64,000 nucleotides of DNA, taken from positions 62,001 to 126,000 of the forward strand of contig NC_085111.1 in the NCBI RefSeq assembly GCF_030269925.1, written 5' to 3'. Within the stretch, counting starts at the first letter, position 1. Every line of letters begins with the position of its first letter. This DNA is from Bombyx mori. Taxonomy: Eukaryota > Arthropoda > Insecta > Lepidoptera > Bombycidae. A program made the position numbers and the translations under genes. The notes below the pieces were generated by a model, which was not told the DNA's origin, searched no databases, and saw only the letters and a list, made by a program, of their open reading frames with translations. Below are positions 21,697 to 30,730 of this stretch, piece by piece.

Positions 21697-22306
21697 ATTA
21701 TTATAAAAATAGAAATTTTGAGGAAATATAAATGTTTAATACAAATTATTTTGATAATCGAAATAAATTCATATCAATCCAAATTCATATTTGAACTATG
21801 AAAATTGTATGGTATGTAAACAGAAATATATTTTATAATTATAATGACTATTTATTCCATGCAGTATCTGTGCAAGCTTCTCTAACCGACACTGCAACTA
21901 GAATAAAGTCTAATAAAGAATAAGAATAAACTTTTCTTCGAAGCTCAATTCTACAAGGGTATTCAATCAGATAGCTATCTATCTGTCGTTCCTGTATGAA
22001 ATTTTGGTATGTCGAAATCTTGGATAAATCCAGCAAAGCTAAATAAAGTATTTACCTAAAAAATATGTTTATGCTTAAAGTCACGTGTTTATGTTATTCG
22101 AAAGTATTAAGCTCCAAGCAGCATTTAGCTCCAACTAAATTCATTAAGAACCAATTTTTCAATCGATGATTAAAACAACATTAATACTGAGAATGAATAT
22201 TTATTTATAAAATACACATATGTTTTGACCACGAATTTTGCACGATAATTTAAATTAATATTCATTAATATTAATTTAAATAAATATGAATTAATCTTCT
22301 TCTTCT
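21697..22306. other. Centre of M to the right of BEL, no gene
   Basis: AT-rich, with no recognisable domain in any frame. This is the unique centre of M next to the right inverted arm; the transposase C-terminal half would be expected here or to the left but is not detectable. Confidence 0.5.
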
Positions 22307-23512
22307 ATAACTCATAGTCAACAGTTGATCCTTCTGTTGCTGGTGCATTTGACTCATCACTGTCAAATTTGTCCTCAGGAACAACAGTTTTTTTTTTTGC
22401 TGGTTCTGATTGTTTACTTATACTTGCTTCAGATATATTAAGGGGTGATGTGGCAATACACACTTGCCTTGCCTTTGTGTTCCTGTGCTGGAGCTACTTG
22501 GATAGCTTTGTCATTACTACACCTATTTTCAAGTGGCTGGACATCTGGAAATATGAAATAATGTTAGCAATTTCCAACAAACGTATAGTTTGTAAATATA
22601 TAGGATTATATGTGTACTGTCGTAGTAGTAGTAGTAGTATTTAACTTCCTAGTCATCATCATCAGCCCATATAATATATACCCTTGCTGGACACTGGCCT
22701 TCACTACCATTGAGAGGGTTTTTAGGCCTTAGTCCACCACGCTGGCCTAGTGCTGGTTGGTGGATTACACACCTAAGAAAATCCTAAGAACATTTAGGTG
22801 TGCAGGTTTCATCACAATGTTTTCCTTCACTGTTAAAGTAAGTAAGTGATATTACACTGTGATAAATTTTCATTTTCACAAACTTCCTAGTACCTTATGT
22901 AATAGGAACTGAGATCCACTTGCCCATTTTGGCTACTTCCACTAACTAACTAACTATTCTCATTTTTTCTGATATTGTTATTTGATTATGAGATCTGTGA
23001 GTGTAACTAATTATTGACAGTTACACCTACCTTGACTACAAGATGCCAAAGGTATAATAATACGACACATCTCATTTTTAGTCGTCTCTTCAATTTCCTT
23101 GATAATAGTGAGTCTTTGCCGTTTCACAAATGCAGGCCGAGGTTCACTATGAGTGAATTTTCGTTTTCTATCTGCCCGACAATCGAATTTGGATGGTAAA
23201 CAGTTTGGTTTCATTCGAATTCATTTGATGGAGCTCATTATCTTGTATTGCATATAATTCTCCATGTAGTTTTCCAGCTAAAACATGAAATAATTTTCCA
23301 ACAATTTCAATACATAACCTATAAAAAAAATATTAAAATGTTATTTTACTAATGTTAGGAATATAATTTCGACTGTGTCAAAATGTTATTATAATGTATA
23401 CCTACATTATCTCTTGAAAGATAAATAATGAACATATTTACTTATTTGTTTATATTACCTATGTGAGCTCTTAACCTATTTTTTTTATACCTTCATAGCG
23501 ATAGGTATATAG
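22307..23512 (-). repeat. Right terminal inverted repeat of M, inner part
   Basis: Reverse complement of about 12750-13952. Contains the mirrored 227-bp retroelement fragment (22654-22880) and the mirrored THAP-like frame (23214-23011). Broken at 23512 by the hAT-like insertion; the outer part resumes at 29951. Confidence 0.9.
22654..22880 (-). mobile_element. 227-bp retroelement fragment in the right arm of M
   Basis: Mirror of 13380-13606, with the same 11-bp flanking duplication in complement (AACTTCCTAGT at 22643-22653 and 22881-22891). Same length and almost the same sequence as in the left arm. Confidence 0.8.
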
Positions 23513-24089
23513 TAGACATGTGTAAGTAATGCGAGTGATATTACTCGGGTAATATTACTCTACGATGTAATGCAACATCACACATTACGCGAAGGAAACA
23601 AACATCACACTATCACCCAACATGTTTCTTTCTTTGTCGTGTAATGTTGCTTAATACACGAACGGAACAGAGCGAGCGAGACAGACCGATCGACGCAAAA
23701 TAAATGAGCAAGCGACACGGAATTATTCCTAGTGATTTTGAACCGTATGTCCTGGCCGCTAGGTACATTTTTATACCTATGGTACGTCTGAATTTTAATA
23801 TAGGTATTTGTGTTTATATTTTTCATGCGGCCAGCCGGTAGCTCCCCGCAAGTACTTACTTAATTTTTTATTCGCAACTTTTGTAAAATCGCTAGTCGCT
23901 CGTAATTGTTTAGTAATATTTCATATTAATTTTTGTGTTATAAAATGCATCTACTGCTCTCGTATATTAACATTATTGTCGAGCTCAATTTGCAGTCTAA
24001 GTCGCCATATGAAATCCGTTCATCCCACAATAAATTATATTAAGTAAAAAATAAAATTATTATATTATTAAGTAAGTCAATCTCTGTCA

Positions 24090-24150
24090 AGTAATATAAC
24101 AGTGTATTACAATGCAAAGTTCACACTTTGTATTGTAATACACTACTGTA
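24090..24150. repeat. Imperfect palindrome in the hAT-like element
   Basis: ACAGTGTATTACAATGCAAA and, after a short loop, a near-perfect complement ending TACACTACTGT. The LINE inserted at the right edge of this palindrome; CTACTGTAATGTC at 24143-24155 is the LINE target duplication. Confidence 0.7.
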
Positions 24151-24368
24151 ATGTCTTCTTCTTCTTCTTTATTTTTGGCTCTGGCACGTTTTGTGCATTA
24201 GCCAGCGTCAAGTAATAATGTTTTTATAATTCGCCGTTTTATTTATTTACAGTTTATAAATAATAAAAAACGAAGGAAACTTATCGCAACAAAACATAAA
24301 TGATTTAGAACGAATTGAATTTACAAAAAAAATCAGAATAATTATATAACAGGGAAAATAAATCAAAA

Positions 24369-27300
24369 TTATAGTTTAATGTTATTATTTAAAATAAACC
24401 TACTTAAAATACTATATACAAGGGGATTAAAATCTCGAAGAAGTAAAGAAATATTAGTAGGAAGGGGAACAGAGACAGATACTAAAGAAGTATATAAGGA
24501 AGAATGATCATATAAAGAACAAGCAAAGAAAATATGATTCAGGTCACAATAACTCTCGCCACACTCACAGGCGGTACCAGTTACGATACCAAGTTTGTGC
24601 AAATGAACTGGAAGGCTGTTATGTCCCAGACGCATACGAATTATAGTAGAAGTGGCGGTTTTACCAAACGACAATTTGGCAAACCATGGCTTCCTGGGAA
24701 CGGAAGACTGTATAGCATACAAGAAACGACCCTTAATCCGGCCGCTCTCTTCCCAACACATATTCCACGATTTGTGGAGGCATATGCCGGGCAAAGCAGC
24801 AAGATCATGGCCAAAATTCTTGTACGGGTATACGTCACCGGTCACAGTAGCACTGTTGGCCAAACTGTCAGCTTTCACATTTCCAGATATGCCACAGTGA
24901 CTAGGTACCCAACAAAATGATACTAAATAGTTGTGTGATTGGCAGTGCAACAGCTTTCTCTTACATTCAAATATTACATGAAAAAAAGGGTTAAGTTTTA
25001 GTGAAAATTTTGCTAAGCTCTGTAATGCACTTAAGGAATCAGTAAATACAACGGTTTTTTTTAGTTTGAAAGACAGCACATATTCAAGAGCTTTTAATAG
25101 TCCAAAACATTCACCGGTAAAGACCGATGATTCCGGAGGTAATTTAATTTTCTGAACTATGTTGTACTGTTTGTGATACACTCCAACACCAACACACCCA
25201 CTGGAGTGTTTAGATGCATCTGTATAAATTTGATGCCAGTTAGGCCATTTACTATTGACATTGCAATTAAAATTTTCATTGGCATTAAAATCAGATTTTT
25301 CAATGCCAAGAGAAAAGCAAATCACTGGAGAAAGTAAGAGAGAATCATAAGAAGCGCCAAATAAAGGAAGCACCTGAAAAGAATGAGTTGGGGCTTGTAA
25401 TTGTTTGAATTTCAGGAAACTTTTTAACAGACAAGGTAAAGGTTTATGTGAAGAGGGTACTTTTTTAGAAAGAAACTCTAGTTTCGAAATGAGGGGATGA
25501 TTATGGAACTGAACAATTCTAAAAATGAATCTATCGGACAGATATTGACGTCTTAAGTTTAAAGGAGGGTCACAACATTCTATTTGCAGAGCATTAACCG
25601 GACTCGATTTCATGGCACCAGAAACAATCCTCAAAGCCCTAGACTGTATGAGATCTAGTTTTCTAAAGCCAGCCACATTACCTGGGTCTAAGAAAAAGGT
25701 CCCAAAATCCAGTACACTTCTAATGACAGCATTATACACCAACCTCAGTGTAGCCGGGTGAGCACCCCACCAAACCCCACCGAGACATCTCAGCATGTTC
25801 AAGTTTCGCTCACATTTACTAACCACAAATTCGCAGTGTGGTTGACCCGTTAGTTTAGAATCAAGAATAGCTCCTAAGAACTTAACTTGATTCCTAATGG
25901 GTAATATATCCCCATCATATGTTATATTAAGTGAGCAAGGAGTACGGGATTTGGTGAAAAGTACAACAGTACTTTTTGAGGGAGACAGATCAAGGCCATT
26001 TGCATCCATCCAGATTTTTAGCAAAGATAAAGAGGAGGAAACATATCGTTCAGCAGTACTTACAGACATATCAGAGGCATAAATAACCAAGTCATCGGCA
26101 TACTGTAATAAACTTGCTGAATCTCCGACTGAACCTTCTAGATCATATGTATAAATATTGTACAATAAAGGACTCAGAACAGACCCCTGTGGCAAACCTC
26201 TCCATACCAGCCTACTAGGCTTATAAGGGCCGCCAACATCTAAAATAATTTTCCTCTCCGAAAGAAGATTTACAATGGAATTAGTTAAAAAATCGGGAAC
26301 CTTTAATTTATCTAATTTACTTTTTAGAATATGTAATAGAACGTTATCATAAGCCGAATTAATATCCAAAAAAGCAGCAACTACTGACTTTTTATCTGAG
26401 AAAGCATTACGAATATCCGTAACTAATATGCCTAAATTGTCCCCCACACTTTTACCTTTTCGAAATCCAAACTGAGTTTGGGACAGATATTCGTTATTTT
26501 CTATATACCATTCAAGCCGATTTTTAATTAAATGTTCAACAACTTTTGTGATCACCGATGACAAAACTATCGGACGATATGATTTGATATCAGATTGTAC
26601 CTTAGACGGCTTTAAAAATGGCAATACTATTTGACTTCGCCATGACGGTGGAATGTCACCTGTCAGTAAAATTTTATTTATTAAATTTAAAAAGTAATTT
26701 AATCCTTTTTCGCCAAGGTGAGACAAAAAGGAATATGGAATCCCATCTTCCCCTGGAGCACTGTCTTTGACGTGATTTAATACACCTTTTAACTCCACTA
26801 ACGTAAAAGTTAGATTTAGAGAAGGGGCATCAGAGTTATATTGCTTATAAGACAGGATAGGATCGTTGAGTGGAGCAGAAGGAGGAGCCAAACGATCAAG
26901 GAATTGATCTGCTAATTCTATAGGCAGCAACAATGCGTTAGAAGGATTGACAGCTGATCTAAATCTTTTGATATTTCGCCATATGACAGTAGCATGTGTT
27001 TCAGGTGATATAGTGCTACAAAATTTCCTCCACCCGTCAAATTTCTTTTTTTTAAATAGTTTTCTAACCTCTTTCATTATAGTCATTAATGCCTCGTAGT
27101 TTTTCATAGACATATTATTGCGATAATTACGCTCTGCTGCCTTGCGTTTCTGTATAGCATTGGTACATTCTTCATCCCACCACGGTGGAGATGACAACTT
27201 ATTACTACGCGGCTTTTTCTTTGGAAAAACATTATCAGCCGATTCTAACAAAATAGCTTTGAAATAATTATTATCTATGACATTAACTTCTGAGCAATTA

Positions 27301-28052
27301 TTAATTTTCTCTTCTATTAATAACGTGTATTGACTCCATTTAGAGTCTATGATTTTGTGTTTGAGGCGAGAGTTTTGAATACACATTGTATCCTTTTTTT
27401 TACAGGGAAATGAAATGATTATGGGATAGTGATCACTATTATAAGTGGAACACAAAGTAGACCAAGATAGAGAAGATGCTAACTGGGGAGTACAAATGGA
27501 CAGGTCAATGGCACTAATTACTTCACCAGGCTTTGTGAGGCGAGTAGGAGAACCCGAGTTTAAAATGCACAGGCTATACATGTCTAAGATATCTAATAAT
27601 TCATAACCATAACTATTAGATACTGAACTACCCCAAGATGTGTGATGAGAGTTGAAATCACCCAGAATCATGAAAGGCCGAGGAAGAACTGAAATTAAGT
27701 TTTTAATTTCATTGAAGATTTGCAAGGAGGGATGAGGGACATAGATAGAGACAAAACAGATACCATCAACAATAGCTGCAATGACAGAAAAGCAGTTACT
27801 ATGTGAAGGGAGAGGGAAGGAAGAAAAGGTGCTAGAGTTTCTGATGAGTAGGCATACACCACCATATCCATCAGCCCTGTCTTCTCTTAAGCACGAATAA
27901 CCAGGGATTTTGAATACAAAATCTGGCTTTAGCCAGGTTTCAGATAGAGAAAATATAAAAGGATTAAAAGTATTTATAATATGTATAATTTCATGCTTTT
28001 TGTTTATAATACTGCGGCAATTCCATTGAACTAACTTGTCCATGTTGGCCAT
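24369..28052 (-). CDS. LINE ORF2: endonuclease, reverse transcriptase and RNase H, 1227 aa
   Basis: Starts MANMDKLVQWNCRSI, overlapping the end of ORF1 by 62 nt in another frame. N-terminal AP-type endonuclease (SETW near 38, ILGDFNSHHTSWGS near 130, and AIDLSI). Reverse transcriptase with FLDINSAYDNV (about 570), GLPQGSVLSPLLYNIY (about 640) and catalytic QYADDLVIYAS (about 670). Then an RNase H domain (IYTDASKHSSGCVGVG about 950; VFTDSLSALQSL; WVPSHCGISGN). The end contains CECGESYCDLNHIFFAC, a C..C..H..C zinc-like motif typical of such LINEs. It nicks target DNA and copies element RNA in place. No internal stop. Confidence 0.92.
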   Translation of the reverse strand: MANMDKLVQWNCRSIINKKHEIIHIINTFNPFIFSLSETWLKPDFVFKIPGYSCLREDRADGYGGVCLLIRNSSTFSSFPLPSHSNCFSVIAAIVDGICFVSIYVPHPSLQIFNEIKNLISVLPRPFMILGDFNSHHTSWGSSVSNSYGYELLDILDMYSLCILNSGSPTRLTKPGEVISAIDLSICTPQLASSLSWSTLCSTYNSDHYPIIISFPCKKKDTMCIQNSRLKHKIIDSKWSQYTLLIEEKINNCSEVNVIDNNYFKAILLESADNVFPKKKPRSNKLSSPPWWDEECTNAIQKRKAAERNYRNNMSMKNYEALMTIMKEVRKLFKKKKFDGWRKFCSTISPETHATVIWRNIKRFRSAVNPSNALLLPIELADQFLDRLAPPSAPLNDPILSYKQYNSDAPSLNLTFTLVELKGVLNHVKDSAPGEDGIPYSFLSHLGEKGLNYFLNLINKILLTGDIPPSWRSQIVLPFLKPSKVQSDIKSYRPIVLSSVITKVVEHLIKNRLEWYIENNEYLSQTQFGFRKGKSVGDNLGILVTDIRNAFSDKKSVVAAFLDINSAYDNVLLHILKSKLDKLKVPDFLTNSIVNLLSERKIILDVGGPYKPSRLVWRGLPQGSVLSPLLYNIYTYDLEGSVGDSASLLQYADDLVIYASDMSVSTAERYVSSSLSLLKIWMDANGLDLSPSKSTVVLFTKSRTPCSLNITYDGDILPIRNQVKFLGAILDSKLTGQPHCEFVVSKCERNLNMLRCLGGVWWGAHPATLRLVYNAVIRSVLDFGTFFLDPGNVAGFRKLDLIQSRALRIVSGAMKSSPVNALQIECCDPPLNLRRQYLSDRFIFRIVQFHNHPLISKLEFLSKKVPSSHKPLPCLLKSFLKFKQLQAPTHSFQVLPLFGASYDSLLLSPVICFSLGIEKSDFNANENFNCNVNSKWPNWHQIYTDASKHSSGCVGVGVYHKQYNIVQKIKLPPESSVFTGECFGLLKALEYVLSFKLKKTVVFTDSLSALQSLAKFSLKLNPFFHVIFECKRKLLHCQSHNYLVSFCWVPSHCGISGNVKADSLANSATVTGDVYPYKNFGHDLAALPGICLHKSWNMCWEESGRIKGRFLYAIQSSVPRKPWFAKLSFGKTATSTIIRMRLGHNSLPVHLHKLGIVTGTACECGESYCDLNHIFFACSLYDHSSLYTSLVSVSVPLPTNISLLLRDFNPLVYSILSRFILNNNIKL

Positions 28053-29526
28053 TATTAATATTAGTATAAGTACGAATTAAATTAGCAGCGTGGGACGGTA
28101 TAGATAAATTGGGTTCAGAAAGTAATTTGATCAATATAGTAATTAACTCTGCTATTGTCTGTTGTGAATTTGCATTAGACGAGGATGGTAATGCACATCC
28201 ATTAGAAGGCTCTGGCATATTGTAGTCCCTTACAAGAGACTCATGTGCTACATGATCAAAACCTTTACTGTGTTGAGGAGGAGTTCTGGGTTTAGTGAAG
28301 ACTGTTTTTTTATAAGATATTGTACGTGAGGATGGTGAACCAGGCAATACTGTATTTCCACCAGGAACAGATTTAGTTGGGAGAGAGGATACAATATCAG
28401 CAAATGATTTAGAAATGGGGGGATGTAATTTTGACGCTTCAATATAGGATAAGCTATTCTCTGCCATTGTTACTTTAATATCTGTTTGTCTCACGTACTC
28501 TGGACACTTTTTGCTCGAAGCAAAGTGCAGCCCAGAACATAAGCAGCAAGATACACAGTCTTCCTCCACATTACAAGTATCTCCAGTGTGGCCCTGACCA
28601 CACTTGAAGCACCTGGGCTTTGACCTACATTGGACCTTGGTGTGCCCAAAGCGGCAACAATTAAAGCACTGGATGGTTGGGTATATATACAATTTAACAG
28701 GCATAGAATTATAACACATAAATACACGTTTGGGCAAAACTTGTCCATCAAATGTAAACATGACTGTTTGCGAAGGTTTCCATGTGGGTGTGTTGTTTAT
28801 CATGACTTTATAGTTTAGTCTTCTAATTTTCAGAATTTCCCCACACCCAATGGGTACATTAGTGTTCTGCATAATATCTTCAGGGGACCACTCAGTTGGG
28901 ACTCCCCTAACTAAACCCATCCTCGTAATGTTAAAAGTTGGGATAAAAGCCTTCATGTTGTTTGTAGCTAAGCAGTTTGAAGTGACAAAGCTGTTAGCGT
29001 CTGTATAATTATTAAAAGAAAGTGTCATTTTATTTCGGCCAATACGTTTCAAACTTCCATTAACAATATTTTTGAAAAAATTTTTTTTTAAAAATCTGCC
29101 AAACACAACTGGGTGTAATGTTGTACCATCATCATCAGCAGACTGTATTTTCTGCACGTGTACCACAAACGGGCCGTGGTCATTGGCATCATAACTAGCC
29201 CTACCAATTTGTGTGGAGGCTTTATGAGACATATCAGTGGGAGGAACGGGCTTTGAAGATGTATCAGTGCAAGGACCAGGTGCAGGCAAATCAATAGTGC
29301 TCTCAGTAAATTCGTCTTTGCATTGACAGTCCGATTGTTTAAATGTTTCTGTATTATTTTTTCTTTTCCTTTTGTTACAATTTTTACAAATTTTGTGGAG
29401 CTGGTTACGCTTCAGCTTCCTTTTAGACACCAAAGAGCAGTCAGAATCCATTCCGGATTCGTTGGAGATTGTGACAAATGCAACCGCGGGGGGCGCTGTG
29501 CCCCCCGGGTCCGGAGGCTCGTTCAT
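27991..29526 (-). CDS. LINE ORF1: gag-like RNA-binding protein, 511 aa
   Basis: Starts MNEPPDPGGTAPPAVAF. It has a Cys/Lys-rich basic patch (CKNCNKRKRK), a middle region resembling the RRM-like part of Jockey/I-type ORF1, then zinc knuckles near residues 292-325 (CFNCCRFGHTKVQC, CFKCGQGHTGDTC) and a third Cys-rich motif (CCLCSGLHFASSKKC). The knuckles bind element RNA in the ribonucleoprotein. The stop lies 62 nt inside ORF2, so ORF2 is probably reached by reinitiation or frameshift. Intact. Confidence 0.9.
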   Translation of the reverse strand: MNEPPDPGGTAPPAVAFVTISNESGMDSDCSLVSKRKLKRNQLHKICKNCNKRKRKNNTETFKQSDCQCKDEFTESTIDLPAPGPCTDTSSKPVPPTDMSHKASTQIGRASYDANDHGPFVVHVQKIQSADDDGTTLHPVVFGRFLKKNFFKNIVNGSLKRIGRNKMTLSFNNYTDANSFVTSNCLATNNMKAFIPTFNITRMGLVRGVPTEWSPEDIMQNTNVPIGCGEILKIRRLNYKVMINNTPTWKPSQTVMFTFDGQVLPKRVFMCYNSMPVKLYIYPTIQCFNCCRFGHTKVQCRSKPRCFKCGQGHTGDTCNVEEDCVSCCLCSGLHFASSKKCPEYVRQTDIKVTMAENSLSYIEASKLHPPISKSFADIVSSLPTKSVPGGNTVLPGSPSSRTISYKKTVFTKPRTPPQHSKGFDHVAHESLVRDYNMPEPSNGCALPSSSNANSQQTIAELITILIKLLSEPNLSIPSHAANLIRTYTNINNGQHGQVSSMELPQYYKQKA

Positions 29527-29730
29527 ATAAATATAAAAAACTTACCCCAACTCGAAGAAAAAAAGAATAAAATACAAAAAAATTTAAATAATAATAAAAA
29601 TTACAAATATATACAAGTTTTAACTATTCTGATCACTTAATAGATTAAAAAAAAATATTTTTCAACAAATTCAAACAAAAACCGCGCCCGCCAAATTCAA
29701 AGGTTTCCCGCGTTTTTTCTACTGTAATGT

Positions 29731-29795
29731 CACACCCGAATCATTACCTAAGTGATGTGTTGATACACATCACTTAAGTAATGATTCGGGTGTAT
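29731..29795. repeat. 62-bp hairpin in the hAT-like element
   Basis: ACACCCGAATCATTACCTAA and the mirror TTAAGTAATGATTCGGGTGT pair almost perfectly around a TTGATA loop. It sits just outside the LINE's right target duplication, inside the hAT-like element. Confidence 0.8.
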
Positions 29796-29950
29796 AGATA
29801 CAATGTATTCGTCGTCACAGTATCTATTGAACGCACCGAGTAATGTTAAGAGTGATGTGTAATGTTTTCGAGTAATATCACCTGTCTGTAAAAGTGATGT
29901 CATATCACATTACATTGGGAAGTGATGTTTTGCGCAAGTCTAGTATATAG

Positions 29951-30486
29951 GAGGATGGAAAAAATGTATTTGGGCTAACTTTACGCGAATGCACATTATT
30001 TTATTTATTTATTTTTTAATTTTTTTAATTAAACTGTATACCAATTAATTGATCCTTCAGGATTTATAATTGTTTTTTTTTTCACGATTAAAACCGCGTA
30101 GAAAGTTTAGGCATTATAGTTGACGCATGCGCCATAGATTATACACTTATGGCATGCGCAGTACACATATTTTGTATACATTTATTCAACTAATACAATT
30201 AATTAAACAAAAAATGAGTAATTTCGAAAGAGAACAAACGTATTTTATATAAGAACAATCGAAAATGAATATTTACGAGTAATTAAGGACGAAAAAATAT
30301 TAAAAATTGCAATCGAGGGGCTAACTTTTAGATATATTTTTAATATTTTTTTTAAAATAAATAAATGGGGAACAAACAATTATTAACAATGAACAATCAA
30401 GAACAAATGATGAACAAACGAATTAATAGAAATTAAGTAGAAAACAGGAAAAAAAAATTTTTTTGAGGGGCTAACTTCATTCACCC
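29951..30486 (-). repeat. Right terminal inverted repeat of M, outer part
   Basis: Reverse complement of about 12182-12755, including the GGGCTAACTTTACGCG and GAGGGGCTAACTT words. Ends next to the 9-bp duplication at 30487-30495. Confidence 0.9.
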
Positions 30487-30568
30487 AGGAGTGGGTGATA
30501 TAAATCGTATATAGATTCAATATCTATATATCGCAGCAATATCGTTGAATCCGATATCGCCCCGCACG

Positions 30569-30730
30569 AAATCTATATATCGATATCAGCCGATACACGA
30601 TATTGCTCGATGTGATGCGCATCGCCATATCGGACCGATTCGTGAATCGAAATCTATATTTCGATATCAGCCGATACACGATATTGCTCGATGTGATGCG
30701 CATCGGCATATCGTACCGATTCGTTAATAT
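30569..30730. repeat. 81-bp tandem duplication inside X
   Basis: Two units starting AAATCTATAT at 30569 and 30650, each with CGATATCAGCCGATACACGA and ATGTGATGCGCATCG. Only a few positions differ. Palindromic GATATC and CGATATCG words make the segment prone to fold. Confidence 0.88.

Larger units (their letters stand above)
24156..29718 (-). mobile_element. Full-length two-ORF non-LTR retrotransposon (I-like clade)
   Basis: Bounded by the 13-bp duplication CTACTGTAATGTC (24143-24155 and 29719-29731). Minus-strand order: about 190 bp of 5' UTR, ORF1 (gag-like), ORF2 (endonuclease-RT-RNase H), about 210 bp of 3' UTR and a GAA-repeat tail (plus-strand TTCTTCTTCTTC at 24156). A simple-repeat rather than poly-A tail and a C-terminal RNase H are features of the I clade and its relatives. 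Both ORFs are intact and both ends are present, so retrotransposition competence is possible. Confidence 0.9.
23513..29942. mobile_element. hAT-like non-autonomous element, split by a LINE
   Basis: Flanked by the 8-bp duplication GTATATAG (23505-23512, 29943-29950). The ends are TAGACATGTGTAA (left) and, on the complement, TAGACTTGCGCAA (right), an imperfect short inverted repeat. The 8-bp duplication and short ends fit the hAT superfamily. Without the LINE it is about 0.85 kb and encodes nothing recognisable. It is rich in TAATGTGATGT-like words and contains two long hairpins (about 24090-24150 and 29731-29795). Inserted in the right arm of M. Confidence 0.75.
12182..30486. mobile_element. 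Element M: DNA transposon with about 1.77-kb terminal inverted repeats
   Basis: The ends read AGGTGAATGAAGTTAGCCCC (left) and, on the complement, GGGTGAATGAAGTTAGCCCC (right). The 9-bp word AGGAGTGGG flanks it at 12173-12181 and 30487-30495. The inverted arms run 12182-13952 and 30486-22307, the right arm being interrupted by a hAT-like element (23513-29942). Removing later insertions leaves roughly 5.4 kb: two arms plus a centre of about 1.9 kb with a transposase remnant (HTH plus part of a DDE domain, 14029-14404). A THAP-like C-terminal frame occurs in each arm. The arm length and 9-bp duplication recall Mutator-type elements, while the transposase scraps look like the HTH_Tnp_4/DDE_Tnp_4 family, so the superfamily is unsettled. 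Confidence 0.82.

Noticed and set aside
12182..30486. M as a Polinton/Maverick-type giant element
   Set aside because: Size and long inverted repeats are suggestive, but most of the 18 kb is later insertions; there is no polymerase B, integrase, ATPase or capsid gene of M itself, and the duplication is 9 bp, not 6.
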